64,000 bases of DNA, from NCBI RefSeq assembly GCF_000376785.1, contig NZ_AQXX01000121.1, positions 1 to 64,000 on the forward strand, read 5' to 3'. Of this stretch, positions 1-9,281 are shown piece after piece. The number at the start of each line of letters is the position of its first letter. Position 1 is the stretch's first letter. Origin of the DNA: Hahella ganghwensis DSM 17046 (lineage in GTDB: Bacteria; Pseudomonadota; Gammaproteobacteria; Pseudomonadales; Oleiphilaceae). Under the pieces are notes generated by a model. That model was not told where the DNA came from. It saw only the letters and a list, made by a program, of their open reading frames with translations, and did not search any database. Position numbers and translations under genes: made by a program.

Positions 1-1
1 A

Positions 2-259
2 GCATCGATTGCGGCGGTAAGCTTTGATCGAGCCCCGTCTGACATTCGCTTCAAACCAGTGTGTGATTATATTGCTGTTCAGTTAATTGTGATGGCGGCT
101 TCCAATCCGATATCTGGAACAGGTCGGCGCTTGTCAGAGTTAAGATCGGGAATTAGTAGTCTGTTTTTGGAGAGGCGTCCGAGGCCTACGACACCTCGGA
201 CGGTTAAGATATCAAAGACCCGATATCCAGTAGATCGCAATGCTGCTCCTCTTAAGTGA
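2..259 (+). mobile_element. 3' end of an IS4-type transposase gene (truncated by window edge)
   Basis: The reading frame is open from the first bases of the window to a TGA at 257-259, with no start inside a sensible context, so it is the tail of a longer gene. The end is very basic (RRPRPTTPRTVKISKTRY, then a short tail ending in PLK). This matches, from memory, the C-terminal R-R-P...PR-VK pattern of IS4-family DDE transposases. The catalytic DDE residues would lie outside the window. I could not identify the terminal inverted repeat in the 92 bases between this stop and the next gene. The family call is inference from a short tail. Confidence 0.55.
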
Positions 260-351
260 ACAGCATTGCAGTAAATAACCGGGCTGTTTTTTTGTTGAGT
301 GTACTATCTGAATATTGACACATCGCTCACCGTAAGGTGCCAGTCCAGCAC

Positions 352-3300
352 CTACTGAACATCGCAGGAATCACTCCAGCCACCGTCAATCAGATAACAA
401 CCATTCCGGCTTCTGAATAAATCCGGTGTCTGCGCTCCTGTTCCTGACGGGCCGGCATCATTAAATATCAAATTGCTGGAACGCACACCTTCAGGCATTT
501 GAAAAAAGTACCAGCCATTCCCCAAATTCTCCATCGGAGTCCCTGGCCAGCCGGGCCCTTCAACCGAAGCCCCCCAATAGTAAAAGTTAGGGGACTCACC
601 CCATGCGTCCGGCTTCTCGAACCAGAACTTCAAACCTGGCAGGACACACTCGTCAGCCCAGCCCTCCACAGATGTATAACAACCATCTCCCTCTCGATAA
701 AGGTCAGAACTTTGCGCGCCACCTCCTTGGTTGTTAAAGATCAGATTCGCAGCAGTCACGCCATTCGGAAAAGTATAGCTATACCAACCATCACCAAGAT
801 CAGACATTGCGACACCCGGCCACTCTATCGACGGTGTAGCAGGCGTAGTATCCCAGTAATAGGCACTGACGCTTTCCCATCCTTCAGTGTTATTGAAATA
901 GACCGTAAACCCTGGCTCGGTCACCGAACCGTAGTGCGGGTTACAGGGAAACTCACCCTGTCCTCCAGCCTGCCTCACAACAAACACCGCCGCAGTGCGC
1001 GCCGGAATGGAGAATGTATTGCCACCAGCGTCATAAGACGCCGCCTGCACAACAGTGCCGACACTGGATTGCTGCGTTTCATGCAACTCAAAAGACTGAC
1101 CACTCAACACATCAGAGCCGAATGTCAGCATCTCATCATCGGCATTGAACAGAACCAACACCCCATCCAGCTGATCATCCAGTTCCTCTCCACTACAAGC
1201 ACCATCACTGATCGCCATCGCTATCAGGCCGGGAACTTGATTCACACCGGAATTCAGGAAACTGACTCGACGATTAACGTCATCAGCATTATCCAATCGC
1301 AGTAATGGCGTAGAATAACGAATAGCAAGTTGCTCCCGGAACAATTTTGATGACCGCTCAATGTGCTCAGGCTGTGGTGCGATATTCGGATTGCTCATAA
1401 TCTGAGACATCACCGGCCAGCGCGGCCCGTTTTTGTCCTCTGACGGCAATCCTACCGCCCAGTTGTTGTGCTGTAGGGTAAAGTCGACTTTATTGAACCA
1501 GTCCCCAGCATCAAAACTGTCCCGCCCCATGGATTTAGAACGCAACAGATCGGACCCCATCTGATGGAAGGGAATGCCCTGAGCAAAATTAACGAACGCC
1601 TGACTGAGCACCTGCACCCGAACCCGGTCATCCATCCCCAGATTATCCGGCAGTTTCGCCTGAGTATTATCCCAGAGCGTTTCATTATCATGCTTATCGA
1701 TATAAACAATGTTTTCCTGGGGATCTGCCGTATATCCGACGCCGGAATAATTCTGGCCGGTAGTCACCGCTCCGGAATTGTCTTCAAAAGGATAGTTTCG
1801 CAGGTTTCCGGCAAGCCCGATACGAATCCGGCCAGCCTGATCACCAATACTGCCTGCCCCGTCCGCGACACCGTTAGGATAAGTGACATTACCATTCGCG
1901 AAGCCCTGACTGCGCCCACGATCCGTGAAATTACCACCTCGCACAGCATCACGAAGACGATCATTGAACGTACCCACGCCTGTACCAGCCATATTGGGCT
2001 GGGTCGCCTGGTCGAAGCGCTGGCTACCCGCCACTTCCCCAAAGTCCCAACCTTCACCGTAGAGATAGATCCTGGCGCCATCCACCCCATGCTCGGTCAA
2101 TGTCAGTTGAGCCAGGGATTCCTGCACATCCTGCATCACCATTTTGGGGTGATGCCCCATCAGGTCAAACCTGAACGCATCCACTTTATAGTACTGCGCC
2201 CAGGTCTGTAGAGACTGCACCATCAGGTGCTCCATCATTTCATGTTCAGCCGCGGTATTGTCACAACAGGTCGAAGATTCCACGGCACCACTGGTTACAT
2301 TGCGACGGTGATAATATCCCGGCACCACCTTATCCAGCACCGACTTGTCATAGAGTCCCGAGGCGTATGTGTGATTAAAGACCACATCCACAACCAGGTT
2401 CAGACCAATCTCATCCAGTGCCTTGACCATTTCACGAAATTCCAGAATACGGGCTTTACCTTCTGGATTGGTAGCATAACTACCTTCCGCCACATTGAAA
2501 TGGTAAGGGTCATAACCCCAGTTGAATCCATCCACAGAAGGAAACCCTTCCGTCCGCAGATCATAGTTGATTGCCTGGATACGCGCATTGACAGGATCAA
2601 CGTCTTTCAACTGCGTAAACACATCCCGGATAGATGTTTCACCAAATTCATCACAGCCTTCCTGAACAGAAGGAACAGCGACCATATTGCACAATCTACT
2701 GTACGGATCATCCAGATTCACCTGCTCCTCGGGACTCTCCTTGATCGAGGCAAGATCATTAACCGGCAACACATGGAAATGGGTCAAACCGGCGTTTTTC
2801 AGCGCCTTGAGGTGCGCCATTCCGGCCGATAGTGGCATTCCGTTTTCGCCATTATAGGAAAAGGCCTTGTATTTACCTCGATATTCCACGGGAACTCGGG
2901 GATCATGCGCACTGAAGTCGCGGACATGACCTTCATAGATGCTGATATCCCGGGCTGCAGGAAGAGGTTTTACCAGAGCGTCCCACCCTGCCGGCTTCAA
3001 TGAAGGGTCATTGGCAATATCCACGAACTGACTGTACTGACTATCCATACTGAGACTCAGGGAATATGGATCGGTCACTTCGTAGGTTTCAATTTGATCG
3101 CTGAGCGGATGATATACCTGAACTTCAAACCGGTAATACTGATCCTGCCAGCTACTATCGCCCGAGAAAATGTAGACACCGTTGGACTGAGCGGATGAAG
3201 CTATCGTACCGATCAGGTCTTTATCAGCATTATAGAGTTTCAGTTTCACGCTCTGAGCTGTCGGCGCCCACAAGCGGACGCTGAACTGACCATCTTCAAC

Positions 3301-6300
3301 AACCGTTCCCAGCTCCCCCTCATAGGCAAACAGCTCATCGATCACGCCTGGCGTCTGAACATAAGTGGCCTCAAGCAAATGACCATCGGCATCATAAGAC
3401 GCCAGGATCAGCTGTCCTTGCAACGCAGACCGTATTTCGCTGTCCATTGCCGTAACAGACAGCACCGGCCAGTCAGCCAGATGTCTGAATTTCGCTTGAG
3501 ACACCTCCGAAAGCGCTTCGCCGGGCACCAACTCGAAAACCAGGTCAGCGCCGGTCAAGACATTGTCTTCTACGACCATCGAGGCTGAGGAAGATGCCAG
3601 CAATTTAAATGAGGAAGCACGATTATCGGTGTATTGCCAGACCAATTGATCGGCATTCAGCCAGTGACCACGAAAGCCCTCAATAGAAACAACACGATTA
3701 TCCGGGACCACACAGGTATCTGACCATACATCACCATTTTCACCATAACAGCCATCGGCTTCGCGATATAAGTCTGCCGTCTGGTTGCCCTCCCCATCGT
3801 TAAAGATCAGATTGGCAGCCCCCACATCGGATGGAAACTGATACTCATACCAACCATCCCCCAGAGAGGTGACGGGCACTCCAGGCCACTCAACAGCAGG
3901 AGCCGGCTCTGCATTCCAGTAATAGACATTAATGCCGTCACCCCAGCCTTCGGGTTTCTTGAACCTGACCAGGATGCCCGGTTGCGGATGATCACAGTCA
4001 TCAGCCCATGAATCACTTGTGATGTCATAACAGCCATCCCCCTCACGATAAAGGTCAGCGGACTGAGCACCGTCACCGTTATTGAAAATCACATTTGCAG
4101 CTGTCACACCGGCGGGAAACTGGAAACTGAACCAACGACTGCCAATATCTTCCATTGCAACCCCCGGCCAGGAAACGCTGCCTGCCGGTGCATCTGTATT
4201 CCAGTAATAGATCAGTGCGGAGCCCCAATCCTCCGGTTTTTGAAAATAGACCTTAAAGCCGGGGATGGCACAGGTATCCGTCCAGCTATCTGTTGCCAGT
4301 GCATAGCAGCCGTCACCCTCACGGTACAGATCTCCGGACTGCTGGTTTCCGTCGTTGAATACCAGATTGGCGGCCTGTACGCTGCCGGGAAACTGGTATT
4401 TGTACCAGTCATCGCCCAATGACTCCATCGCAACACCCGGCCATTCAGGACCTTCTACACCCGCATTCCAGAAATACACATTAGGAGCCCCCCAACTGAC
4501 CGGCTTACGGAAATAAACCGTTGCTCCCGGATCACTTCCGCCATCAGTATCAGGATCGCAGGTATCGACCCAGTTGGCAGCGATGTAGCAACCATCTTTA
4601 TCCCTAAACAAGTCTTCCGTCTGATGACCCTGACCGTCATTGAAGATCAGATTGGCAAACTGTACGCCATCTTCAAACTGAAAACGGAACCAATCATTTC
4701 CGAGCGATTCCGCCGCCACTCCCGGCCAGTCGGTCACCGGCTGGGGATCGGCATTCCAGGAATAAACATTGACACTCTCGCCCCAATCACTCGGCTTCTT
4801 AAAGATCACTTCAATACCCGGCTCAACGCCAACTTCAACGGTAATTTCTTCAGAGCTTACCTGCCAGGACCAGGGATTACGTGCCTTTGCCCGGAAAGTC
4901 AGCAGAGCGCCCTCCTCGTGCTGATCCGCATCATAGATCAGACGATAATCGGGCGTTTTGTCGACACCGACCTTTTCAAATTCCCCGCCATTTACACTAA
5001 CCTCAAAGGTCACCACAGTCTGTGGCAACAGTGCATCATCTTCCCACACAACCCCAGCCGGTACTTCAAAACGACCACTGACCTTTGCCGAGTCACTCAG
5101 ATGTAGAAACACACTGGAGATATCAGGCGTATCGATCTTCTGCCTTGCCTGATAGGCTCTGAAAGAGAGGGCCGGAACACTCACCGTTATTTCGTCAGCG
5201 GCATCGGCATGGAGCGTTTCAGACTTTGGATATACCGATTTGTATCGATCAGCCGAGGCAGGCAAAGTCAGAGTCTGTGCTTCTTTGGAAGTATTCATGA
5301 CTACCAGGACTTCTCTGGCGTCACTGTCCAGCACCCGGGAAAAAGCGAACAGCCCCTTGCTGTCGTCCACATGACGAATAAACATTCTCCCTTGACGCAA
5401 AGCAGGATATTGATCAAGCACTTTCGCGTAGGCACGCAAGGAGCGGTACATCGGGTGGCGCCGATTAAAGTTATCGTCAGCGGTTGTCGCATCAGTGCCG
5501 ATCAGATCATTATCGTTATAAGCTGCCACTTCACTCGGCATCATATCTTCCCTTGAGCCGGTATCGCCCCCATCACCGACAAATCCCTGCTCATCACCGT
5601 AATACACTACCGGGATTCCGCGACCAAAGTAGTTCAGCGCGTAGGCCAGCTTTAGCCGGGCCAGATGCTCTGCATCAGACTCCTCAGGGTTCGCCTGCCG
5701 AATCTCTCTGCCCAGACGCCCTACATCATGATTGCTAACGAAATTCATCAGAGAAGAGGCATCGCTGTCGCCATCAGTATACCAGTCGTCCTCAGCCAGA
5801 ATTCCAGCCAGCCGAGAAGGACCACTGTTATGGGCAAAAACATCTCGTGAAGCATAATACAACCCGAAATCAAGGGCAGATGGAATGCCACCTTCCGTCG
5901 TGTAGCGGCTGATCACCCGTGGATTACCGTCAAACACCTCCCCAAAGATAAAGAAATTGCGAACGCCTTCTGCTTCTGCGTGAGCCATAATCGCAGGCGT
6001 CCACGCCTGCCAGAAACCCATATCCACATGCTTGACCGTATCCAGCCTGAAACCATCAATCTTGAATTCTGAAATCCAGAATTTGAAGACTTCAATCATC
6101 CCCTCCACTACCTGAGGGTCGGCAGTATTTAGATCATCCAGACCGTAAAAATCCCCGAGAACACTGGACTCTCCGGAAAAGGTGCTGTCTCCGCGGTTGT
6201 TGTATCTTGCCGGATCATTCAGCCAGGCCGGTACTTTTTCAGCCTCCCGTCCCGCAGGCACAAAAGGCGTATAGGCTGATTGCGAGGCATCCACATAAGG

Positions 6301-6840
6301 ACAGTTATCCAAACCATCTTGAAGACTACCATCGGGGTTATGGCACTCCTCATATCCGATAACATCCGCCGTATGATTTACGACGATATCAAAGAAAACC
6401 TTCAGCCCCATCTTGTGAGCCTTTTCAATTAAGGCCGCCAACTCCGCATTACTTCCCAGGTGTGGGTCCACCTGAGTGTAATCCAATGTCCAATATCCGT
6501 GATATCCGGCACTATTGGAAATGGCTGCATCGTTCTTGAATACCGGCGTCATCCAGATCGCAGTCACCCCCATCTCTTTCAGATAAGGAAGTTTCTGTTG
6601 GAGTCCGGCGATATCACCACCGTGATAATAGGCCTCACTTTCCGGATCATAGCCGTTGTCATCCCTGATACCGGGAATAGCGCCGTTATCGTTGGCCGGA
6701 TCGCCGTTGTGAAACCGGTCGGGCAGGACAAAGTAGAAAACTTCATCCTGAATAGATCGTTCCTTACAGGCACTTAACGCCAGGAACACAAAGAGCAAGG
6801 CAAACACTCTGCCGAGAGAGAGGGTCAGATTATTGATCAT
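352..6840 (-). CDS. Alpha-amylase / pullulanase fusion lipoprotein with six starch-binding repeats
   Basis: A 2162-residue exported starch- or glycogen-degrading enzyme. The signal peptide ends in lipobox LSAC (Cys25), so it should be a lipoprotein displayed in the envelope. Residues about 30-565 form a GH13 alpha-amylase with DIVVNH (151-156), GFRLD (nucleophile Asp267), acid Glu301 and SNHD (Asp372). An Ig-like stretch follows, then four CBM26-like modules (about 675-1043). Next come pullulanase N-terminal and CBM48-like regions and a second GH13 domain of the pullulanase type, with NWGYDP (about 1443), VVDVVFNH (about 1482), FRFDLMGHH (about 1556), YGEGWDFGE (about 1595) and DKHDNETLWD (about 1713). 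Two more CBM26-like modules close the protein. The enzyme should cut alpha-1,4 and alpha-1,6 bonds in one chain. AGGGA precedes the ATG at 6840. It appears monocistronic. Confidence 0.93.
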   Translation of the reverse strand: MINNLTLSLGRVFALLFVFLALSACKERSIQDEVFYFVLPDRFHNGDPANDNGAIPGIRDDNGYDPESEAYYHGGDIAGLQQKLPYLKEMGVTAIWMTPVFKNDAAISNSAGYHGYWTLDYTQVDPHLGSNAELAALIEKAHKMGLKVFFDIVVNHTADVIGYEECHNPDGSLQDGLDNCPYVDASQSAYTPFVPAGREAEKVPAWLNDPARYNNRGDSTFSGESSVLGDFYGLDDLNTADPQVVEGMIEVFKFWISEFKIDGFRLDTVKHVDMGFWQAWTPAIMAHAEAEGVRNFFIFGEVFDGNPRVISRYTTEGGIPSALDFGLYYASRDVFAHNSGPSRLAGILAEDDWYTDGDSDASSLMNFVSNHDVGRLGREIRQANPEESDAEHLARLKLAYALNYFGRGIPVVYYGDEQGFVGDGGDTGSREDMMPSEVAAYNDNDLIGTDATTADDNFNRRHPMYRSLRAYAKVLDQYPALRQGRMFIRHVDDSKGLFAFSRVLDSDAREVLVVMNTSKEAQTLTLPASADRYKSVYPKSETLHADAADEITVSVPALSFRAYQARQKIDTPDISSVFLHLSDSAKVSGRFEVPAGVVWEDDALLPQTVVTFEVSVNGGEFEKVGVDKTPDYRLIYDADQHEEGALLTFRAKARNPWSWQVSSEEITVEVGVEPGIEVIFKKPSDWGESVNVYSWNADPQPVTDWPGVAAESLGNDWFRFQFEDGVQFANLIFNDGQGHQTEDLFRDKDGCYIAANWVDTCDPDTDGGSDPGATVYFRKPVSWGAPNVYFWNAGVEGPEWPGVAMESLGDDWYKYQFPGSVQAANLVFNDGNQQSGDLYREGDGCYALATDSWTDTCAIPGFKVYFQKPEDWGSALIYYWNTDAPAGSVSWPGVAMEDIGSRWFSFQFPAGVTAANVIFNNGDGAQSADLYREGDGCYDITSDSWADDCDHPQPGILVRFKKPEGWGDGINVYYWNAEPAPAVEWPGVPVTSLGDGWYEYQFPSDVGAANLIFNDGEGNQTADLYREADGCYGENGDVWSDTCVVPDNRVVSIEGFRGHWLNADQLVWQYTDNRASSFKLLASSSASMVVEDNVLTGADLVFELVPGEALSEVSQAKFRHLADWPVLSVTAMDSEIRSALQGQLILASYDADGHLLEATYVQTPGVIDELFAYEGELGTVVEDGQFSVRLWAPTAQSVKLKLYNADKDLIGTIASSAQSNGVYIFSGDSSWQDQYYRFEVQVYHPLSDQIETYEVTDPYSLSLSMDSQYSQFVDIANDPSLKPAGWDALVKPLPAARDISIYEGHVRDFSAHDPRVPVEYRGKYKAFSYNGENGMPLSAGMAHLKALKNAGLTHFHVLPVNDLASIKESPEEQVNLDDPYSRLCNMVAVPSVQEGCDEFGETSIRDVFTQLKDVDPVNARIQAINYDLRTEGFPSVDGFNWGYDPYHFNVAEGSYATNPEGKARILEFREMVKALDEIGLNLVVDVVFNHTYASGLYDKSVLDKVVPGYYHRRNVTSGAVESSTCCDNTAAEHEMMEHLMVQSLQTWAQYYKVDAFRFDLMGHHPKMVMQDVQESLAQLTLTEHGVDGARIYLYGEGWDFGEVAGSQRFDQATQPNMAGTGVGTFNDRLRDAVRGGNFTDRGRSQGFANGNVTYPNGVADGAGSIGDQAGRIRIGLAGNLRNYPFEDNSGAVTTGQNYSGVGYTADPQENIVYIDKHDNETLWDNTQAKLPDNLGMDDRVRVQVLSQAFVNFAQGIPFHQMGSDLLRSKSMGRDSFDAGDWFNKVDFTLQHNNWAVGLPSEDKNGPRWPVMSQIMSNPNIAPQPEHIERSSKLFREQLAIRYSTPLLRLDNADDVNRRVSFLNSGVNQVPGLIAMAISDGACSGEELDDQLDGVLVLFNADDEMLTFGSDVLSGQSFELHETQQSSVGTVVQAASYDAGGNTFSIPARTAAVFVVRQAGGQGEFPCNPHYGSVTEPGFTVYFNNTEGWESVSAYYWDTTPATPSIEWPGVAMSDLGDGWYSYTFPNGVTAANLIFNNQGGGAQSSDLYREGDGCYTSVEGWADECVLPGLKFWFEKPDAWGESPNFYYWGASVEGPGWPGTPMENLGNGWYFFQMPEGVRSSNLIFNDAGPSGTGAQTPDLFRSRNGCYLIDGGWSDSCDVQ
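355..909 (-). repeat. C-terminal pair of CBM26-like starch-binding modules (protein repeats 5 and 6)
   Basis: These encode two roughly 90-residue repeats at the end of the amylase-pullulanase. Each carries the pattern YYW...WPG..M..LG.GWY...P.GV...NLIFN...Q..DL.R..(D/N)GCY...W.D.C. Trp and Tyr residues at conserved places fit the starch-binding module 26 family. They are diverged from one another at DNA level, so this is an old protein duplication rather than a fresh tandem DNA repeat. The closing Cys pair (GCY and D.C) is shared by all six modules in the protein. Confidence 0.8.
3712..4815 (-). repeat. Central block of four CBM26-like starch-binding modules (protein repeats 1-4)
   Basis: Four consecutive modules of about 85-90 residues sit between the amylase and pullulanase domains. 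They share FKKP..WG...NVYYWN...WPGV...LG..W...QFP..V.AANLIFNDG..Q..DLYRE.DGCY...W.D.C. The family call is CBM26, by the Trp/Tyr pattern and the NLIFNDG strand. The array would tether both catalytic domains to the same glucan particle. Linkers between modules are short and Pro/Gly/Asp rich. Confidence 0.8.
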
Positions 6841-7100
6841 GGTGATTTCCCTATTATTTTTTGTTACAAACCATACTGATAACCACCGGTTTCACATCCT
6901 CCCAGCATTCTCCAGCCAGGGCGTAGGAAAAAGGTTGAGAGGGGGGAGCTGTTTTATTCATCCCCCTTGACTGAACTTTCGTATAAAGGTTTTGTATGAA
7001 AGCTGGCGGGACAAAATATCAGACCGCGAGCACTACCCCAGAACATCATGACTGACAACCGAGAGAAATCGCTCACCTTATTAATGCACAGGAGACTCAA

Positions 7101-7346
7101 ATGAAAACTGTGACCGCCGCTTGCTTACTGATCGCCACCATGTTCAGTACTACTGCCTTTGCTGGCAGCTGCCCCCTGATCATGAAAGACATTGACAAGG
7201 CCATGACTCAAACCACTCTGGATGCGAAAACCAAGGCACAGGTGATGGAACTGAGACAAAAAGGAGAGGAGCTTCACAAGTCAGGAGATCACGGAGGCTC
7301 AGTGAAGGCCCTGAACAAGGCCAAAGCACTTCTGCAGTCGCAATGA
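7101..7346 (+). CDS. Small periplasmic protein of unknown function
   Basis: 81 residues. The Sec signal peptide ends near TTAFA-GS (residue about 21). The mature part is about 60 residues, charged and helical, with one Cys near its start and a Lys/Ala-rich C-terminal helix that recalls half a TPR hairpin. AGGAGA lies 6 bases before the ATG. It is divergent from the amylase-pullulanase, with about 260 bases between the starts. I do not recognise a named family. The good ribosome binding site and signal peptide make it a real gene; its function is unknown. Confidence 0.7.
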   Translation: MKTVTAACLLIATMFSTTAFAGSCPLIMKDIDKAMTQTTLDAKTKAQVMELRQKGEELHKSGDHGGSVKALNKAKALLQSQ

Positions 7347-7370
7347 CTGTCGCAAAAAACAAATTAATCG

Positions 7371-7389
7371 GGTTGCTGACGCAGCAACC
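7371..7389. terminator. Hairpin between convergent genes
   Basis: A 7-bp perfect stem GGTTGCT/AGCAACC with a 5-base loop lies between the small periplasmic gene and the DUF1499 gene. Read on the minus strand it is followed by an A/T-rich stretch with a T-run, so it probably ends the DUF1499 transcript and perhaps also the plus-strand one. Confidence 0.6.
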
Positions 7390-7392
7390 TCA

Positions 7393-7800
7393 CTAACCGG
7401 CCTGAAACGATCGGGCCGAGAACAATCGCCTGATCGCTTCCACCCGTTTACGATTCATTCCCAAATCGGAATATCCTAGCCTGGAGGCTGAGCGAACATC
7501 AATTCTGGATTTCTCCGGAAGACACAGGAATTCAAGATCGTCCACGAATCCCAGCCATTTTGTTGCGCACTCAAAGTACAGATAGTTTTCCCGCTCATCC
7601 ACGAGCGTTATCCCGGGGAGCTTGGACACAATACGCCGAAGCTTTAGCATGGCCCCCTCGGGAGACCCTTCGAAATGCATGGGATCAATACGATGACGTT
7701 TCCTTTCGTCCTGACTGCATACGCAATTAGGCTTGCCGGAGCAAGGAGACAATTTCCCGTTCCTGGCACCAATATTCTTGGGGCGCTTACCTGCGAGCAT
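7393..7800 (-). CDS. DUF1499 family protein
   Basis: 135 residues. The N-terminal SPCSGKPNCVCS cysteine cluster, followed by I-x-P-M-x-F-x-G and the later SRLGYSDLGMNRKRVEAI segment, is the DUF1499 signature; family members end in the same S-R-x-G-x-x-D-x-G-x-N motif. Members are usually lipoproteins or membrane-linked, but this copy has no obvious signal peptide and starts directly with a basic stretch. The ribosome binding site AGGGAGA lies 5 bases from the ATG. The biochemical role of the family is not established. The next gene upstream on the same strand is the LysE-type transporter, with under 90 bases between them. Confidence 0.85.
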   Translation of the reverse strand: MLAGKRPKNIGARNGKLSPCSGKPNCVCSQDERKRHRIDPMHFEGSPEGAMLKLRRIVSKLPGITLVDERENYLYFECATKWLGFVDDLEFLCLPEKSRIDVRSASRLGYSDLGMNRKRVEAIRRLFSARSFQAG

Positions 7801-7885
7801 GCAAATCTCCCTTTAAAGTGACTTGACTGATACTTATAGATTAGCGCTGCTTACCCATAAATCCCAGCAAACCCACCTTTGCAGG

Positions 7886-8533
7886 CTATTTTGTCGCTGA
7901 TGCCAACCCGACTCCGAAAAACAAGAAGGTTGCCCCGCCGACCCGATTGACAATTCGCCCCCCTTTATCCGATGAAAACCAGGCCCTGGCAGACTTCGCC
8001 AGATGGGCATATAGCAAGTGAAGCACCACAACAAGGAGACTATAGGTCAGCACCAGCAACACAAATTGACTGACATATCCAGACAAATAGCCTGAAGTTT
8101 CACCGGATGAATAATCTATAAACTGGGGAAATATCGACATAAAGAAAAATACGGCTTTGGGATTTGTCAGCTGCAGAGTCAACCCCTCCAGAAAGCGGGT
8201 TCTGAATTTTCCTGGCTTGGCTGCGCGATGCACATCCGCCTGCTGCATACCGATCACTGGCGCACGCCATAGCTTAACCCCCAAATAGATCAGATAGGCC
8301 GCCCCGAGAAACTTCATAACAGTGAAGGCCACGGACGACGCCGCCAGAATCATTCCAAGACTGGTTGCCGAGACACCTGCCACCACGAAGGTACCAAAAG
8401 CAATACCCAGAATCCCGCCAAAAGCGCCGCCAACGCCATAACGAAGCGCATTCGTCAGGGTAAGCAATACACCCGGCCCCGGACTTAACACCGTCAGCGT
8501 CGCAATCATCACAAAGATCAGATAATTTTCCAT
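7886..8533 (-). CDS. LysE/RhtB family amino-acid exporter
   Basis: About 215 residues from the chosen ATG, an inner-membrane protein with five to six predicted helices. The N-terminal SPGPGVLLTLTNALRYG motif is typical of the LysE/RhtB export family, followed by GAAYLIYLGVKLWR and the NPKAVFFFMSIFPQFI motif. Substrate is unknown; relatives export threonine, homoserine, leucine or lysine. The frame is open further upstream to 8590, but family alignment puts the start at MENYLIF (8533). No strong Shine-Dalgarno is visible there. The broken VOC gene lies just upstream on the same strand. Confidence 0.88.
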   Translation of the reverse strand: MENYLIFVMIATLTVLSPGPGVLLTLTNALRYGVGGAFGGILGIAFGTFVVAGVSATSLGMILAASSVAFTVMKFLGAAYLIYLGVKLWRAPVIGMQQADVHRAAKPGKFRTRFLEGLTLQLTNPKAVFFFMSIFPQFIDYSSGETSGYLSGYVSQFVLLVLTYSLLVVVLHLLYAHLAKSARAWFSSDKGGRIVNRVGGATFLFFGVGLASATK

Positions 8534-8596
8534 ACAGCTATCCGCTACTCTATCGCATTCTGTTTTCTTCGATGGCTGGCACCCATACACCAGCCA

Positions 8597-9042
8597 TCAC
8601 TCATCAGCCAACTTGGCCGAGACCTCTTTTCCGGACAAGCGTTTACTGATGGGATGATCCGGTACCAGCTCCAGAAGATCCCACAGATTACCATAAAGAT
8701 CCTCAAACACCGCCACCGTTCCATAACCCAGTTCTGACGGAGGGCGAACAAAGTTCACGCCCTTCTCTACCATCCGTTGGTAATCACGCCAGAAATCATC
8801 CGTATTCAGAAAGAAGGACACTCTACCTCCAGTCTGATTCCCGACATAATTCAACTGAGTATCACTGGAAGCCCTTGCCAGCAGCCTGTCGAGCCCGGCG
8901 GAGAAATAACCACCCAACGCTTACCCTGCTCAGCCTGGTAGATATCCTCCACCACCTCAAAACCCAGTTTTTCCACGTAAAACTGTAATGCCTCGTCGTA
9001 GTCTTTGACGACCAAGGCCAAGTGCACAATATCCTGCTTCAT
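8597..9042 (-). pseudogene. VOC (glyoxalase/bleomycin-resistance fold) family gene with an internal frameshift
   Basis: The first half starts at 9042 (MKQDIVHLALVVKDYDEALQ), runs to SPPGSTG and then hits a premature TGA at 8851. The second half (LLARASSDTQLNYVGNQTGG, then VFEDLYGNLWDLLE) continues in another frame to 8597. Joined near 8885-8895 they give a normal VOC protein of about 140 residues. The downstream frame is shifted as if 1 mod 3 bases were lost; relatives have two or three extra residues between STG and LLARA, so a loss of 4 or 7 bases fits. GGGAGA precedes the start. It is either a recent pseudogene or a sequence error. Confidence 0.75.
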
Positions 9043-9281
9043 CTTATTCTCCCGCTCTAATCTGCAACACGTTTAATCGAGCCATCAACGTTACAATCTG
9101 TCTCGCTCGATATTGATTAAAGAGCCAACCCCCTAAAGCGGAAACGTGACCCAACAACGTGAATAATTCACAAAACGACTGGGTAATAGTTCATCGGACC
9201 ATCTCCTGACCTTCCCTATCCTGTGCCTATCCGCTTATGGCAAGCGGAGGAAGAAAACAATATCAGACAGGAGAAATAGTC

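Noticed and set aside
499-6777. Many long plus-strand frames opposite the amylase-pullulanase gene
   Set aside because: They follow from codon bias of the large minus-strand gene and lack ribosome binding sites and domain motifs.
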